In this document: positions 24,288-33,206 of the stretch, piece by piece
Numbering within the stretch: position 1 is the stretch's first letter
Layout of the letters: every line of letters starts with the position of its first letter
NCBI GenBank assembly: GCA_050740455.1
Contig: JBOIDF010000001.1
Coordinates: 62,001-126,000 of the forward strand
Direction: 5' to 3'
Source of the DNA: USCg-Taylor sp050740455
GTDB taxonomy: Bacteria; Pseudomonadota; Gammaproteobacteria; JACCXJ01
DNA: 64,000 nt
Program-made: the position numbers and the translations under genes
Notes under the pieces: generated by a model
The model's input: only the letters and a program-made list of their open reading frames with translations
What the model was told of the DNA's origin: nothing
Databases searched by the model: none

Positions 24288-26176
24288 AGCGGGAAGTACT
24301 TGGTGTAGCCATGGTATTTCAAATAGAACACGCGCGGAAAACCGGGCGCCGTGAAGCCTTCATCGTGCCAGAGACCGTCCGCGCCTTGGCGCGTGAGCAG
24401 GTAATCAATTCCCCGGCGCACTTCCCCGGAGCGTACCTCGCCGGCCGCCATCAAGCCCAGGAGGGCCCAGGCCGTTTGAAAGCCCGTGCTCGAATGGAAT
24501 TCGCCGCGCTGGGCCGGGAGGTAGCTGCCGTTGCTTTCGCCCCAGCCGCCGTCGGATTGCTGCATCGACTTGAGCCATTCGACCGCCCGCCGAAGATAGG
24601 CTTGCGAGGGATCTTCACCGGCGATCCGCAAGGCGCTGAGCACCGACCAGGTGCCATAGATATAGTTGGTTCCCCAGCGGCCGAACCAGGAACCATCTGC
24701 TTCCTGTTCGTTCCTTAGGAATTCGATCGCCGCGGCAATGGCGGTTTTATAGCGCGGTTCGCCCGCGAGCACCAGCAGCGCGATGCAGCGGGCCGTGACG
24801 TCGCTGGTCGGCGGGTCGAGAAGCGCGCCGTGGTCCGCGAAGGGAATGTGGTTCAAATAGTAACAGGTGTTGTCGGCGTCGAAGGAGCCATAGCCGCCGT
24901 TTTTTGATCGCATCCCATGAATCCATTCGGCCGCGGCATGGGTCGACCACTTGTAACGTTGTGGATCGATCAAGCACATGGCCCAGCCGACCATCGAGGT
25001 ATCGTCCAGATCCGGATAATGGGGATTGGCGTACTGGAAGGCCCAGCCGCCGCCTTTGAGATCCGGGCGAGCCTCGCGCCAATCCCCGGGCTCGTCGCCG
25101 AGTTGCCGTTCTTGCAGCCAGTTCAAGGCGCGGCGGCAAGAAGCGCTCGCACGCCGGCCGTTCGCCTCGAAGACGGCATGGGCGGCGATGGCCGTATCCC
25201 ACACGGGCGAGACGCAAGGCTGGCAATAAATCGAGTCCTCGCCGGTGACCAGCAGCTTCTTTAAAGCCTCTTTGGTTTCGGTGCAGTAGGGATGATCCTT
25301 GGGATAACCGAGGAGAATTAGGGACTCGTAGGCATTCACCATCGCTGGGAAGATCCCCCCGAGCCCATCGGTTCCGTTAAGCCGCTCCGTGAACCAGCGC
25401 TCGGCGCGCTGCATTGCATGGCGGCGTACCGCCTTTGGGATCACGGGCTCGAGCGCCCGGCCCAGCCGGTCGAGCACAAGAAACACCCGCCCCAATCGCG
25501 TTTTTATACGGAAGTAATCTTGCTCCTCTTCCGGGGGCCTGACAAAGAGATCGCGGATGTCGACCGCGCGCGGGTTCTTCGCCTTGGGCTTGAGGCTGCA
25601 GAGAAGGAATAAGGGCACCATGACGGTGCGAGACCAATAGGAAACCTTCGAGACATGAAACGGGAACCAGCGCGGCAGCAACATGATCTCGACCGGTATG
25701 AAGGGCACGGCCCGCCAAGGCACTTGGCCAAATAAAGCCAGGGTGATGCGTGTGAACACATTGCCAGCGGCGGCGCCCCCGTGGGCGAGTATGGCCTCAC
25801 GGGCTCGCAGCATGTGTGCGGCCTCCGGGGAGTCGCCGATGAGCTTTAGCGCGTAATAGGCCTTCACCGAGCAACTGATATCGAAGTCACCGTCCGCGTA
25901 CAGCGGCCAGCCGCCATGCTCGGCTTGATGACCGCGCAAAAACACAGCAATTCGTTGCTCCAACCCGTTATCGATGTCATCCATGAAATGCATCATGAGA
26001 ACATACTCGGCGGGGATGGTGCAGTCGGCTTCAAGCTCGAACACCCAATGGCCGTCTTCCTTCTGGAGGCGTTCGAGTCCCGCGCGCGCCCTCGCGACGG
26101 CGTGCTCTAACGGAGCGCGCCCGAGCCCCGGGCGAGCTTCGGCCGCGGTGACTAGGTACTGCGATCGGTTCGGCAT
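24239..26176 (-). CDS. shc: Squalene-hopene cyclase
   Basis: Membrane-associated cyclase turning squalene into hopene/diplopterol. The protonating motif is DLDD at residues 389-392 (PHYPDLDDTSMVGW), and several QW repeats are visible (for example QQSDGGWGES, QEADGSWFGRWG). Length 645 is normal for the family. The N-terminus overlaps the squalene synthase gene by 25 bp, and the C-terminus overlaps hpnG, so the three genes are probably one transcript. This gene is the strongest evidence that the organism makes hopanoids. Confidence 0.96.
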   Translation of the reverse strand: MPNRSQYLVTAAEARPGLGRAPLEHAVARARAGLERLQKEDGHWVFELEADCTIPAEYVLMMHFMDDIDNGLEQRIAVFLRGHQAEHGGWPLYADGDFDISCSVKAYYALKLIGDSPEAAHMLRAREAILAHGGAAAGNVFTRITLALFGQVPWRAVPFIPVEIMLLPRWFPFHVSKVSYWSRTVMVPLFLLCSLKPKAKNPRAVDIRDLFVRPPEEEQDYFRIKTRLGRVFLVLDRLGRALEPVIPKAVRRHAMQRAERWFTERLNGTDGLGGIFPAMVNAYESLILLGYPKDHPYCTETKEALKKLLVTGEDSIYCQPCVSPVWDTAIAAHAVFEANGRRASASCRRALNWLQERQLGDEPGDWREARPDLKGGGWAFQYANPHYPDLDDTSMVGWAMCLIDPQRYKWSTHAAAEWIHGMRSKNGGYGSFDADNTCYYLNHIPFADHGALLDPPTSDVTARCIALLVLAGEPRYKTAIAAAIEFLRNEQEADGSWFGRWGTNYIYGTWSVLSALRIAGEDPSQAYLRRAVEWLKSMQQSDGGWGESNGSYLPAQRGEFHSSTGFQTAWALLGLMAAGEVRSGEVRRGIDYLLTRQGADGLWHDEGFTAPGFPRVFYLKYHGYTKYFPLWAMAQYRNLMPATRD

Positions 26177-27291
26177 GCAATGTCCCCCTGTGCGCGTTGG
26201 CGTGTACCTGACGCCCGTTGGTAATTTAACTTATTAAGTTTCTCATGAATGTTATTGACTGGTAAAGCCCTTGTGAGAATATTCATGAGCGCTCTTAGAA
26301 ACCTGTCTTGAGTCACCAACAGATTCGATATCCTTACCGTCAGTTTAACGCTGCGGCGGGAAATCTTAACTTGCGATCCCGCGCTAAAGCCGCGGTGCCT
26401 GTTTAGCTTTCGCAAGCTTAGGATCGCCATGCCCAACGCCCAGAGACAAAACTTCCGGATCCCTGGTTCATGGCGCGGAATAATAAGGGTGTACGTCAGG
26501 GCATTATCGAGGTGCGCTTTGGCGATGCCGATGAGTTGCGCGAGCCCAGCGCCGAATCCGGCGTCGCATGCGCCCGGGATTTTATCGCGCAGTGTAACGC
26601 CGTGTGCCAAGAAGAGATCACGCGGAAGCCAGCAGGCGCCGCGTTTGCCGTCCTCCCAAATGTCTTTAAGAATATTGGTCATCTGGAGCCCTTGACCGAA
26701 TGATACCGCAAGCCGCATGAGCTCCTCGCGTTGGGCGTTGATCTCCGGTGAGTAATCGCAAAACAACTCGGTCAGCAGCTCGCCGACCACGCCCGCCACG
26801 TAGTAGCAGTAGTCATCCAAAGCCGGGAGATCCGGAAGGCCATCGAGCGACTCGCGTTGTTGATAGTCGGCCATTCCTTGGGCCATGATGCGCACGCAGC
26901 GGGCAAGCGCTTGGCGTTGGCGGACATTAAAACCGTGGGTGACGCGGATGACGCTAGCCGTGTTTCGGATCAGATCGCGCTCGGCTTCCGGCGTGGCGGC
27001 CGACAACAACGGGTAAAGCCCGGAGGCAAAACGCTCCGCGGCTTCGGCGCCTTCGACGACGCTCACGAACTGGTTCGAGAAGTAGCGTTGTTGCGTGGGT
27101 TGTAGCTGGTGATCGTCTTCGACCACATCGGCGATGCGGCACAGCAGATAGGCGTTGCCGACGACCCTGCAAAGCTCCGGCGGAAGGGCCGGGATGGTTA
27201 GGGCGAAGGTCCTGGATACGCCTTGCAGAATGTGCGTTTGATAGGCGTAATCCGAAGCTAGGGCCGCGCCTGGCTTCAATTCCGTGGTCAT
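26152..27291 (-). CDS. sqs: Squalene synthase (FPP farnesyltransferase)
   Basis: Head-to-head prenyltransferase of 379 residues joining two farnesyl diphosphates to give squalene for the next gene, shc. Both Mg-binding aspartate motifs are present: DVVED (residues 55-59, in CRIADVVEDD) and the later DIWED (NILKDIWEDGKRG). Early SRTFALTIPALP is the family opening. A single-gene synthase contrasts with the three-enzyme HpnCDE route common in hopanoid bacteria; no hpnD or hpnE is seen. The start at 27291 has GGAG eight bases upstream; the longer frame crosses repeat copy A. The C-terminal tail lacks an obvious membrane anchor. Confidence 0.88.
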   Translation of the reverse strand: MTTELKPGAALASDYAYQTHILQGVSRTFALTIPALPPELCRVVGNAYLLCRIADVVEDDHQLQPTQQRYFSNQFVSVVEGAEAAERFASGLYPLLSAATPEAERDLIRNTASVIRVTHGFNVRQRQALARCVRIMAQGMADYQQRESLDGLPDLPALDDYCYYVAGVVGELLTELFCDYSPEINAQREELMRLAVSFGQGLQMTNILKDIWEDGKRGACWLPRDLFLAHGVTLRDKIPGACDAGFGAGLAQLIGIAKAHLDNALTYTLIIPRHEPGIRKFCLWALGMAILSLRKLNRHRGFSAGSQVKISRRSVKLTVRISNLLVTQDRFLRALMNILTRALPVNNIHEKLNKLNYQRASGTRQRAQGDIACRTDRST

Positions 27292-27319
27292 CGCGCGGTC
27301 TCCTTGCATAGGATCACTC

Positions 27320-27530
27320 AGAGTTTGTGAAAAAACCGTCGCGAACGAAGGGAGGTCGCGTTCCGCCGGAGCGCAGGAGCGTTTCGCCGGGAGCGAAACG
27401 GAGCACAAGCCCCGCAGGGGCGAGTCCCAAGGATGGGACGAGCAACCGGAGTGTATGTTGAAATACATGAGGATTCCGAGCACCGCCGGAACGCGAGATC
27501 CCAAGCGCAGTAGGTTTTTTCACAAACTCT
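27320..27530. repeat. Interspersed TIR repeat, copy A (211 bp)
   Basis: Perfect 18-bp terminal inverted repeats AGAGTTTGTGAAAAAACC (27320-27337) and its complement (27513-27530). The interior shares GAAATACATGAGGATTCCG and CACCGCCGGAACGCGAGATC with copies B and C. Relative to them it has about 66 extra internal bases with small hairpins. It lies between sqs and the aminotransferase; the aminotransferase stop codon is inside the right TIR. Confidence 0.9.
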
Positions 27531-28716
27531 CAGCGCCCAAAAACCCCTCGATACGATCGAGGGCTTGCACTAGATTCTCGGTGCTGGTGGCAAAGGATAA
27601 ACGCAAGTGGCCCGGCGCGCCGAAAGCGGCCCCCGGAACGACGGCGACACCCGTGTGCTCCAGTAACTGCTCGGCGAGCGCGACATCGTTGTTGACCCCC
27701 GCCATCCGCCCGATCGCTCCCTGCACGTTCGGAAAGAGATAAAAAGTGCCTTGGGCCGCGACGCACTCGACGCCGCGAATTTTGTTGATCCGCCCCAATA
27801 CCAGATCATGGCGTTGCTTGAATATGGTGCAGCGTTCGCGCACGATCGCTTGCTCGCCTTCGAGCGCGGCTTGCGCCGCGACCTGGGCAATGGAGGTCGG
27901 ATTCGAGGTGCTTTGCGATTGCAGGATGGTCATGGCTTGGATGACCGCTTTGGGTCCGGCGGCATAACCGATGCGCCATCCCGTCATCGCGTAGGCCTTG
28001 GCGACTCCATTTAATACCACCGTACGATCGCTCAGCTCCGGGCAGGCGTTCAGAATATTCGCGAACGGCTCCGCTTGCCAAAGAATATGTTCGTAAATGT
28101 CGTCCGAGGCGATGATGATCTCCGGATGGTTCAACAACACCTCCGCGAGCGCCCGCAACTCGCCGCGTGAATAGCATTCTCCGGTCGGGTTGGAGGGGCT
28201 ATTGAGGATCAAAAACCTCGTTTTCGATGAGATCGCGGCCCGCAGCTTCTGGGGATTGATCTTAAACCGCTCGTCGAGGCCGGTTTTGATGATTACGGTT
28301 TCCGCGCCCGCAATCTTCGCCATATCCGGATAGGAGGTCCAATAGGGGGCCGGCAGGATTACTTCATCTCCCGGATTGAGCACGGCCATCATGAGATTGT
28401 AAATGCTGTGCTTACATCCACATGACACGAGTATCTGGCTGGGCGGATAGTCGAGCGCGTTCTCGCGCTTAAATTTATCGCTGATAGCCGCTCTTAAGGC
28501 CGGCGTGCCTTCAACTGCGGTGTATTTCGTAAACCCCTCCCGCGCCGCCTTGATAGCCGCGGCCTTGATGTGGTCCGGCGTATCGAAGTCGGGCTCGCCT
28601 GCGGCCAGGCTGATGATGTCTTTTCCGGCCTGCCTCAGGGCGGTAGCCCGGGCAGCGACGCTAAGGGTCGCGGAGGGTTTGATCGCAAGGGCGCGATAGG
28701 AAAGTCTCACGGACAA
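27520..28716 (-). CDS. Class I aspartate-type aminotransferase
   Basis: PLP-dependent aminotransferase of 398 residues, closest in pattern to the 1-beta aspartate/prephenate aminotransferases. Visible motifs: LAAGEPDFDTPDHIK near the start, NSPSNPTGECYS, the aspartate in IASDDIYE, and the PLP-lysine segment NGVAKAYAMTGWRIGY (alanine where serine is usual before the lysine). I choose a TTG start at 28716 because GGAGG lies seven bases upstream and gives the expected MSVRLSYRALAIKPS; a GTG at 28710 is the alternative. The protein ends E-S-L and its TGA is provided by repeat copy A. Substrate is unproven. Confidence 0.88.
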   Translation of the reverse strand: MSVRLSYRALAIKPSATLSVAARATALRQAGKDIISLAAGEPDFDTPDHIKAAAIKAAREGFTKYTAVEGTPALRAAISDKFKRENALDYPPSQILVSCGCKHSIYNLMMAVLNPGDEVILPAPYWTSYPDMAKIAGAETVIIKTGLDERFKINPQKLRAAISSKTRFLILNSPSNPTGECYSRGELRALAEVLLNHPEIIIASDDIYEHILWQAEPFANILNACPELSDRTVVLNGVAKAYAMTGWRIGYAAGPKAVIQAMTILQSQSTSNPTSIAQVAAQAALEGEQAIVRERCTIFKQRHDLVLGRINKIRGVECVAAQGTFYLFPNVQGAIGRMAGVNNDVALAEQLLEHTGVAVVPGAAFGAPGHLRLSFATSTENLVQALDRIEGFLGAESL

Positions 28717-28893
28717 GCGAAAGCCTCCATTTGAATGGTTTATGATCAAGCGTTCCCAGTGTCACCGCGGCGAACGCCGAAGTCCATCCTTTTTAACGGG
28801 TTAACGATTTCTGGCTACCGGATTCGGCTGCTATGACGATGGAAGCCAAAACGCGGTGTAATATACTTGAGTTTACGCCGCAACAGAATCCCC

Positions 28894-30915
28894 ATGGGAA
28901 AGAGCTTCGTTCTGAAATGCGACTTCGCCCCGGCGGGCGATCAGCCCGAGGCCATTCGCGGCCTCACCAGCGGTCTCCATGATGGGCTCGCCTACCAAAC
29001 CCTGCTCGGTGTCACCGGTTCCGGCAAGACCTTTACGATCGCCAACGTGATCGAACATGTCCAGCGGCCGGCCTTGATCCTGGCGCCCAACAAGACCTTA
29101 GCGGCCCAGCTCTATGCCGAGATGCGTGGTTTTTTCCCCGACAACGCGGTCGAATATTTCGTCTCCTATTACGACTACTACCAGCCCGAAGCCTACGTGC
29201 CGGCCTCGGATACCTACATCGAGAAAGACGCGACGATTAACGAGCACATCGAGCAGATGCGCCTCTCGGCGACCAAGGCCCTGCTCGAGCGCCACGACAG
29301 CATCATCGTCGCCACGGTATCGGCGATCTACGGCCTCGGCGATCCGTGCGCCTACCACGGCATGGTGCTGCATCTGGTGCGGGGGGGCACCGTGGACCAA
29401 CGCCAGATCCTGAGGCGTTTGGCCGAGCTTCAGTATACCCGCAATGATCTCGAGCTGCGTCGCGCGGCCTACCGGGTGCGCGGCGATGTGATCGATATCT
29501 TTCCGGCCGAATCCGAGCGCGAGGCGGTGCGGGTCGAGCTCTGCGAGGACAGCATCGAGAGCTTGTGCTTTTTCGACCCGCTCACGGGCGAGATCCTGCG
29601 CCGGGTCCCACGCCTCACGGTGTATCCCAAGACACACTATGTCACCGAACGGCAAACGCTGCTCGAAGCCGTCGAGGCGATCAGGATCGATCTCAGGGAT
29701 CGCTTGCAGGAATTGCGCGCTGCCAACAAGCTGCTGGAGGCGCAACGGCTCGAGAGCCGCACGCGCTTCGATCTCGAGATGATGATCGAGATCGGCTATT
29801 GCGCCGGGATCGAGAACTACTCGCGTTACCTCTCGGGCCGCCGTCCGGGGGAGCCGCCGCCGACGCTCTTCGACTATCTACCCGCCGATGCCTTGCTGGT
29901 CGTCGATGAAAGCCATGTCACGATCCCGCAGCTTGGCGGCATGTATCGCGGCGATCGCTCGCGCAAGGAAAACTTGGTGGACTATGGGTTCCGGCTGCCC
30001 TCGGCGCTCGATAATCGCCCATTGAAATTCGAGGAATTCGTGCGGCTCGCGCCGCAAGCGGTCTTTGTCTCGGCAACGCCCGGCCCCTATGAGCTGGAGC
30101 ATTCGGCCCAGGTCGTCGAGCAGGTGGTGCGGCCCACGGGCCTGGTCGATCCGGAGGTGGAGATCCGGGCGCAAGCGACCCAGGTCGATGATCTACTCTC
30201 CGAAATCAATGCGCGTATTCGGCTCCACGAGCGGGTGCTGGTAACGACCCTCACCAAGCGCATGGCGGAGGATCTCACCGATTATCTCTCCGAGCACGGG
30301 GTGCGGGTGCGTTATCTCCACTCCGACATCGATACTGTCGAGCGGGTCGAAATCATTCGCGATCTGCGCCTGGGACGCTTCGATGTCTTGGTGGGTATCA
30401 ATCTCTTGCGCGAAGGCTTGGATCTCCCGGAGGTTTCCTTGGTCGCCATCCTGGATGCGGACAAGGAAGGGTTCTTGCGCTCGGAGCGATCGTTGATTCA
30501 AACCGTCGGCCGCGCGGCCCGCAACCTCGCCGGCAGGGCCATCATGTACGCCAACGAGGTAACCGGCTCGATGGAACGCGCACTGGCGGAGATGGCCCGC
30601 CGCCGCAACCGGCAGGTGGATTACAATGTTCTCCACGGCATTACGCCGCGCGGGGTCACCAAGGCGGTGACCGAGCTCATCGAAGTCAGTTACGCGGAAA
30701 CCGCGCCGAGGCGTCGCGATAGCGTTAAGGAACCCGAATGCGATTACCGGACCCTCGCGCCCGAACGGGCGCTACAGAAAATCAAGAAACTCGAGGAAAA
30801 GATGTTCCGGCATGCACGCGAGCTCGAGTTCGAGCAGGCGGCGCAACTACGCGATGAGATCGGCCGCATTCGCGCGGCGGTGTTTGGGATCCCCCCGCAA
30901 CGGGCGGTGATATAA
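28894..30915 (+). CDS. uvrB: UvrABC excinuclease subunit B
   Basis: DNA-damage-recognition helicase-like subunit of nucleotide excision repair, 673 residues. Walker A is GVTGSGKTFT; the beta-hairpin region YYDYYQPEAYVP, the DESH box and helicase motifs (LLREGLDLPEVSLV, QTVGRAARN) are present; the C-terminal UVR domain (KIKKLEEKMFRHARELEFEQ) binds UvrC. The ATG at 28894 gives the usual start; an upstream TTG would add nine residues. No LexA box of the CTGT-N8-ACAG type is visible upstream, unlike lexA in this window. Confidence 0.96.
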   Translation: MGKSFVLKCDFAPAGDQPEAIRGLTSGLHDGLAYQTLLGVTGSGKTFTIANVIEHVQRPALILAPNKTLAAQLYAEMRGFFPDNAVEYFVSYYDYYQPEAYVPASDTYIEKDATINEHIEQMRLSATKALLERHDSIIVATVSAIYGLGDPCAYHGMVLHLVRGGTVDQRQILRRLAELQYTRNDLELRRAAYRVRGDVIDIFPAESEREAVRVELCEDSIESLCFFDPLTGEILRRVPRLTVYPKTHYVTERQTLLEAVEAIRIDLRDRLQELRAANKLLEAQRLESRTRFDLEMMIEIGYCAGIENYSRYLSGRRPGEPPPTLFDYLPADALLVVDESHVTIPQLGGMYRGDRSRKENLVDYGFRLPSALDNRPLKFEEFVRLAPQAVFVSATPGPYELEHSAQVVEQVVRPTGLVDPEVEIRAQATQVDDLLSEINARIRLHERVLVTTLTKRMAEDLTDYLSEHGVRVRYLHSDIDTVERVEIIRDLRLGRFDVLVGINLLREGLDLPEVSLVAILDADKEGFLRSERSLIQTVGRAARNLAGRAIMYANEVTGSMERALAEMARRRNRQVDYNVLHGITPRGVTKAVTELIEVSYAETAPRRRDSVKEPECDYRTLAPERALQKIKKLEEKMFRHARELEFEQAAQLRDEIGRIRAAVFGIPPQRAVI

Positions 30916-31130
30916 TTTGAGGCTCTTCCGCAGAATTTGTAGGTCAGTGGAGAGACGATCTGGCATTGATCGCATGCTAGTCTGGGTCTGTTTATTTGGG
31001 CCTGGCCACAAGTTTTCGGGTTCGAGATTTCGAGGCAAGGTAAGTGCGCCATGGTTAGCTCCCTCACATGGCAGCGTGATATACGGAAACCACTCAATCA
31101 CTTGTTGGGCATCAAAGAGGAGATGACGTA

Positions 31131-31370
31131 ATGGCTAGATCAGTTGCTGAACTGTTTAACGAGGCTTCTGGCCTTGACGAACACGAGCGTGCCACCTTAG
31201 CCGGCCTGCTGCTGGAAAGCATCGAGCAAGAGCCTGACCCGGAGATCGAAGAAGCATGGAAGATTGAGATTGAGCGCCGAGCCAACGAGATAGATTCCGG
31301 AGCCGCCACTTTGATCCCTTGGGAAGAAGTTAAGGAAAAGCTATTCCGAACAGCAGGCGATGAATCTTGA
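31131..31370 (+). CDS. Antitoxin of a ParE/RelE-type TA pair
   Basis: A 79-residue acidic protein of the addiction-module-component family (pattern LDEHERATLAGLLLESIE and a C-terminal IPWEEVKEKL). It should bind and neutralise the toxin encoded immediately downstream and repress the operon. GAGGAG lies ten bases upstream of the ATG. Its TGA overlaps the TTG start of the toxin gene. The pair lies in a probable integron cassette, a common setting for TA modules, which stabilise cassette arrays. Confidence 0.85.
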   Translation: MARSVAELFNEASGLDEHERATLAGLLLESIEQEPDPEIEEAWKIEIERRANEIDSGAATLIPWEEVKEKLFRTAGDES

Positions 31371-31654
31371 TCGTCTACTTTCATGCCGAAGCCGAGGCAG
31401 AGGTTCTGGAAGCGCGGGCTTGGTATGCTGAACGGAGTGAAATCGCAGCGAGAGCCTTCGCGACGGAGGTGGATTGGGCGGTACGGGAAATCGGAAGCGC
31501 ACCTGAAAGGTGGAAACGTCACGAGTACGGCACGCGTTGGTTTATGCTGCCGAACTTTCCGTTCAGTATCGTCTATCGAGTGCATCAGGATGCGGTGCAG
31601 GTCGTCGCCGTCGTCCATCATCGGAGGCGGCCTGGCTATTGGCGTGGTCGTTAA
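31367..31654 (+). CDS. ParE/RelE-superfamily toxin
   Basis: A 95-residue basic toxin of the ParE/RelE fold: N-terminal helices (EAEAEVLEARAWYAERS) and C-terminal strands (RHEYGTRWFMLPNFPFSIVY, then VVAVVHHRRRPGYW). ParE-like members poison gyrase and RelE-like ones cleave mRNA; the RRRPGYW ending is more like ParE-type toxins, but the target is not certain. The start TTG at 31367 overlaps the antitoxin stop (TTGA). The stop is six bases before an attC-like site. Confidence 0.85.
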   Translation: MIVYFHAEAEAEVLEARAWYAERSEIAARAFATEVDWAVREIGSAPERWKRHEYGTRWFMLPNFPFSIVYRVHQDAVQVVAVVHHRRRPGYWRGR

Positions 31655-31660
31655 TCCGTC

Positions 31661-31747
31661 GCCCAACTAATCGCTCAACCGGACGCCGGAACCGTCGGCG
31701 TTTTTCTTACGCGTCCTGGGCGGCGCCGGTTAGCTCAGGCGTTTAGG
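31661..31747 (+). other. attC-like recombination site 1
   Basis: R'' GCCCAAC (31661-31667) and R' GTTTAGG (31741-31747) flank an imperfect palindrome: AATCGCTCAACCGGACGCCG pairs with CGGCGCCGGTTAGCTCAGGC, with the extra unpaired bases expected of attC. It directly follows the toxin gene. R' departs from GTTRRRY at one position. Confidence 0.65.
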
Positions 31748-31801
31748 CGCTCCGGCGGGAACCGAATCGGGTACTTAGGTAGCTGAACGCTGGAGGCAGT
31801 C

Positions 31802-31883
31802 CCAGCCAGCGTAGCGTGCGCCGCGCGCACGATTGAAGTCCACTTTCTCGTTTCGTGCGCATGGCGCACGCTACGCTGGCTGG
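31802..31883. repeat. 21-bp perfect inverted repeat in the gene-less cassette
   Basis: CCAGCCAGCGTAGCGTGCGC plus one C at 31802-31822 is repeated as its exact complement at 31863-31883, separated by 40 bp. The stretch between attC sites 1 and 2 (31748-31933) contains no convincing gene. It could be a REP-like element or a structured RNA. Confidence 0.7.
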
Positions 31884-31933
31884 CGATACGATATCGTTGC
31901 CGGAAAGAAGCCAATGTGAGGAGGTCCCTGCAG

Positions 31934-32006
31934 GCCCAACAAACGGCTGGAACGCTACGCCGGTTCCGCTACGCTTCACCGGCGAGGTTCAGGCGTGACG
32001 TTAAAC
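31934..32006 (+). other. attC-like recombination site 2
   Basis: R'' GCCCAAC (31934-31940) and R' GTTAAAC (32000-32006) both fit the RYYYAAC/GTTRRRY consensus. Between them, GCTGGAACG and GGTTCAGGC are partly complementary and an inner CCGGTTCCG/CACCGGCGAG can form a stem. The RelA/SpoT gene begins about 40 bp later. Confidence 0.5.
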
Positions 32007-32045
32007 GCATGCGCACCTGGACGACACCGATCAGAGGGTGGCGTA

Positions 32046-33161
32046 GTGGCTGAGGGCGATAGGGGGTTCGACTTCAAGGCCCACGAGCAGGCCGCGGTCG
32101 CCGCTTACCTTGAGCGGCGAAGCTTCTTTGAGGATCTCGCGGCAGTTGTAGGGCGAATCGTCGAAGAGTCGTTGAAGCGCCGCGGCATCAAGGTTCATTC
32201 CGTTCAGTCTCGGGCGAAGGATCCCACGAGCTTCGGAAAGAAGGCGGCACTCCCCTCCGAGGCGGATCCGACGAGACCAAGATACGGGCGGCCGATCGAG
32301 GAAATCACCGACCTTGCTGGAGTCCGCGTCATTACGTACTTCCCCAGCACTCTCGCACACATCGATCGCATGCTTGCCGATGAGTTCCGTGTTGTTGAAC
32401 GCTCTGACAAGGGGGCGGTTCTTATTGAGGAAGACCGGTTCGGTTATCAAAGCATTCACTACGTGGTGAAGCTTTCGCCCCAGCGATCACTCCTCCCTGA
32501 GTACACTCGATTTTCTGATGCGATCACGGAGATCCAGGTCCGCACGATCCTTCAACACGCGTGGGCGGAAATCGAGCACGATATTCAGTACAAGTCGGCG
32601 GCGGTGATTCCGACTGAGATACGCCGGCGATTCCTGACGCTTGCCGGTATGCTTGAGATCGCCGATCGGGAGTTTCAGGCGATACAGGACGAGGACAGAA
32701 GACTCACGGAGCACGCGCGTTCGCAAGTCGCAGGCGGCAGACTTACGGAAGTCGAAATCACTCCAGACGCCCTAAGAGCGTTCCTGGATCAGCGTCTGGG
32801 ACCCGACGGCCGAATCTCCGACTTCTCCTACAATTGGACCGCGCGGCTACTCAGAAAGCTCGGATTTCAGACACTTGACCAGGTTGAGAGCTGCATTCGC
32901 GGCTACGACGACGACCGGCTGAGTCGGAATGCCGTTGGCAGTCGGCAAGGGCAGACAACCCGCTTCGAGTACATGCTTCTGGCGGGAATGGGAGAGAACT
33001 ACATTCGTCGGCACATGTTCTCGGGCCAACCCTGGTTCGGCCAAGCCGATCAGGAACGGCTTGAGAAGTTCCGTGCTCAGGGCGTCGAAGTGCGAAATTA
33101 CGACCCGACCGCGCCTCAGGTTGACGGAGCCGGAGCCGCGGATCAAGCTGGGCGAGTATGA
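32046..33161 (+). CDS. RelA/SpoT-family nucleotidyltransferase, no hydrolase domain
   Basis: A protein of about 371 residues with a ppGpp-synthetase-type catalytic domain: RYGRPIEEITDLAGVRVITY, then DRFGYQSIHYVVKL and TEIQVRTILQHAWAEIEHD, which includes the catalytic glutamate. There is no HD hydrolase domain and no TGS/ACT region; about 150 C-terminal residues are unrecognised. Such proteins make (p)ppGpp or, in toxSAS toxins, pyrophosphorylate tRNA or make other alarmones. No antitoxin gene adjoins it. It lies in a probable integron cassette, so a stress or phage-defence role is plausible but unproven. The GTG at 32046 has GAGGGTGG upstream; a longer frame to 31995 overlaps attC 2. Confidence 0.8.
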   Translation: MAEGDRGFDFKAHEQAAVAAYLERRSFFEDLAAVVGRIVEESLKRRGIKVHSVQSRAKDPTSFGKKAALPSEADPTRPRYGRPIEEITDLAGVRVITYFPSTLAHIDRMLADEFRVVERSDKGAVLIEEDRFGYQSIHYVVKLSPQRSLLPEYTRFSDAITEIQVRTILQHAWAEIEHDIQYKSAAVIPTEIRRRFLTLAGMLEIADREFQAIQDEDRRLTEHARSQVAGGRLTEVEITPDALRAFLDQRLGPDGRISDFSYNWTARLLRKLGFQTLDQVESCIRGYDDDRLSRNAVGSRQGQTTRFEYMLLAGMGENYIRRHMFSGQPWFGQADQERLEKFRAQGVEVRNYDPTAPQVDGAGAADQAGRV

Positions 33162-33206
33162 GCGCCACAGGGCTGGGTAGAGGCTACGATCCAGCGGGAG
33201 TGAACG

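Noticed and set aside
30916..31103. An attC or attI site before the first cassette
   Set aside because: Only the GTTGGGC core at 31104 is convincing. I could not find a matching R'' box or a stem upstream, so no site was called.
31383..31670. Second frame overlapping the toxin gene
   Set aside because: It has a basic, low-complexity product and lies entirely over the ParE/RelE-type toxin, which matches its family well.
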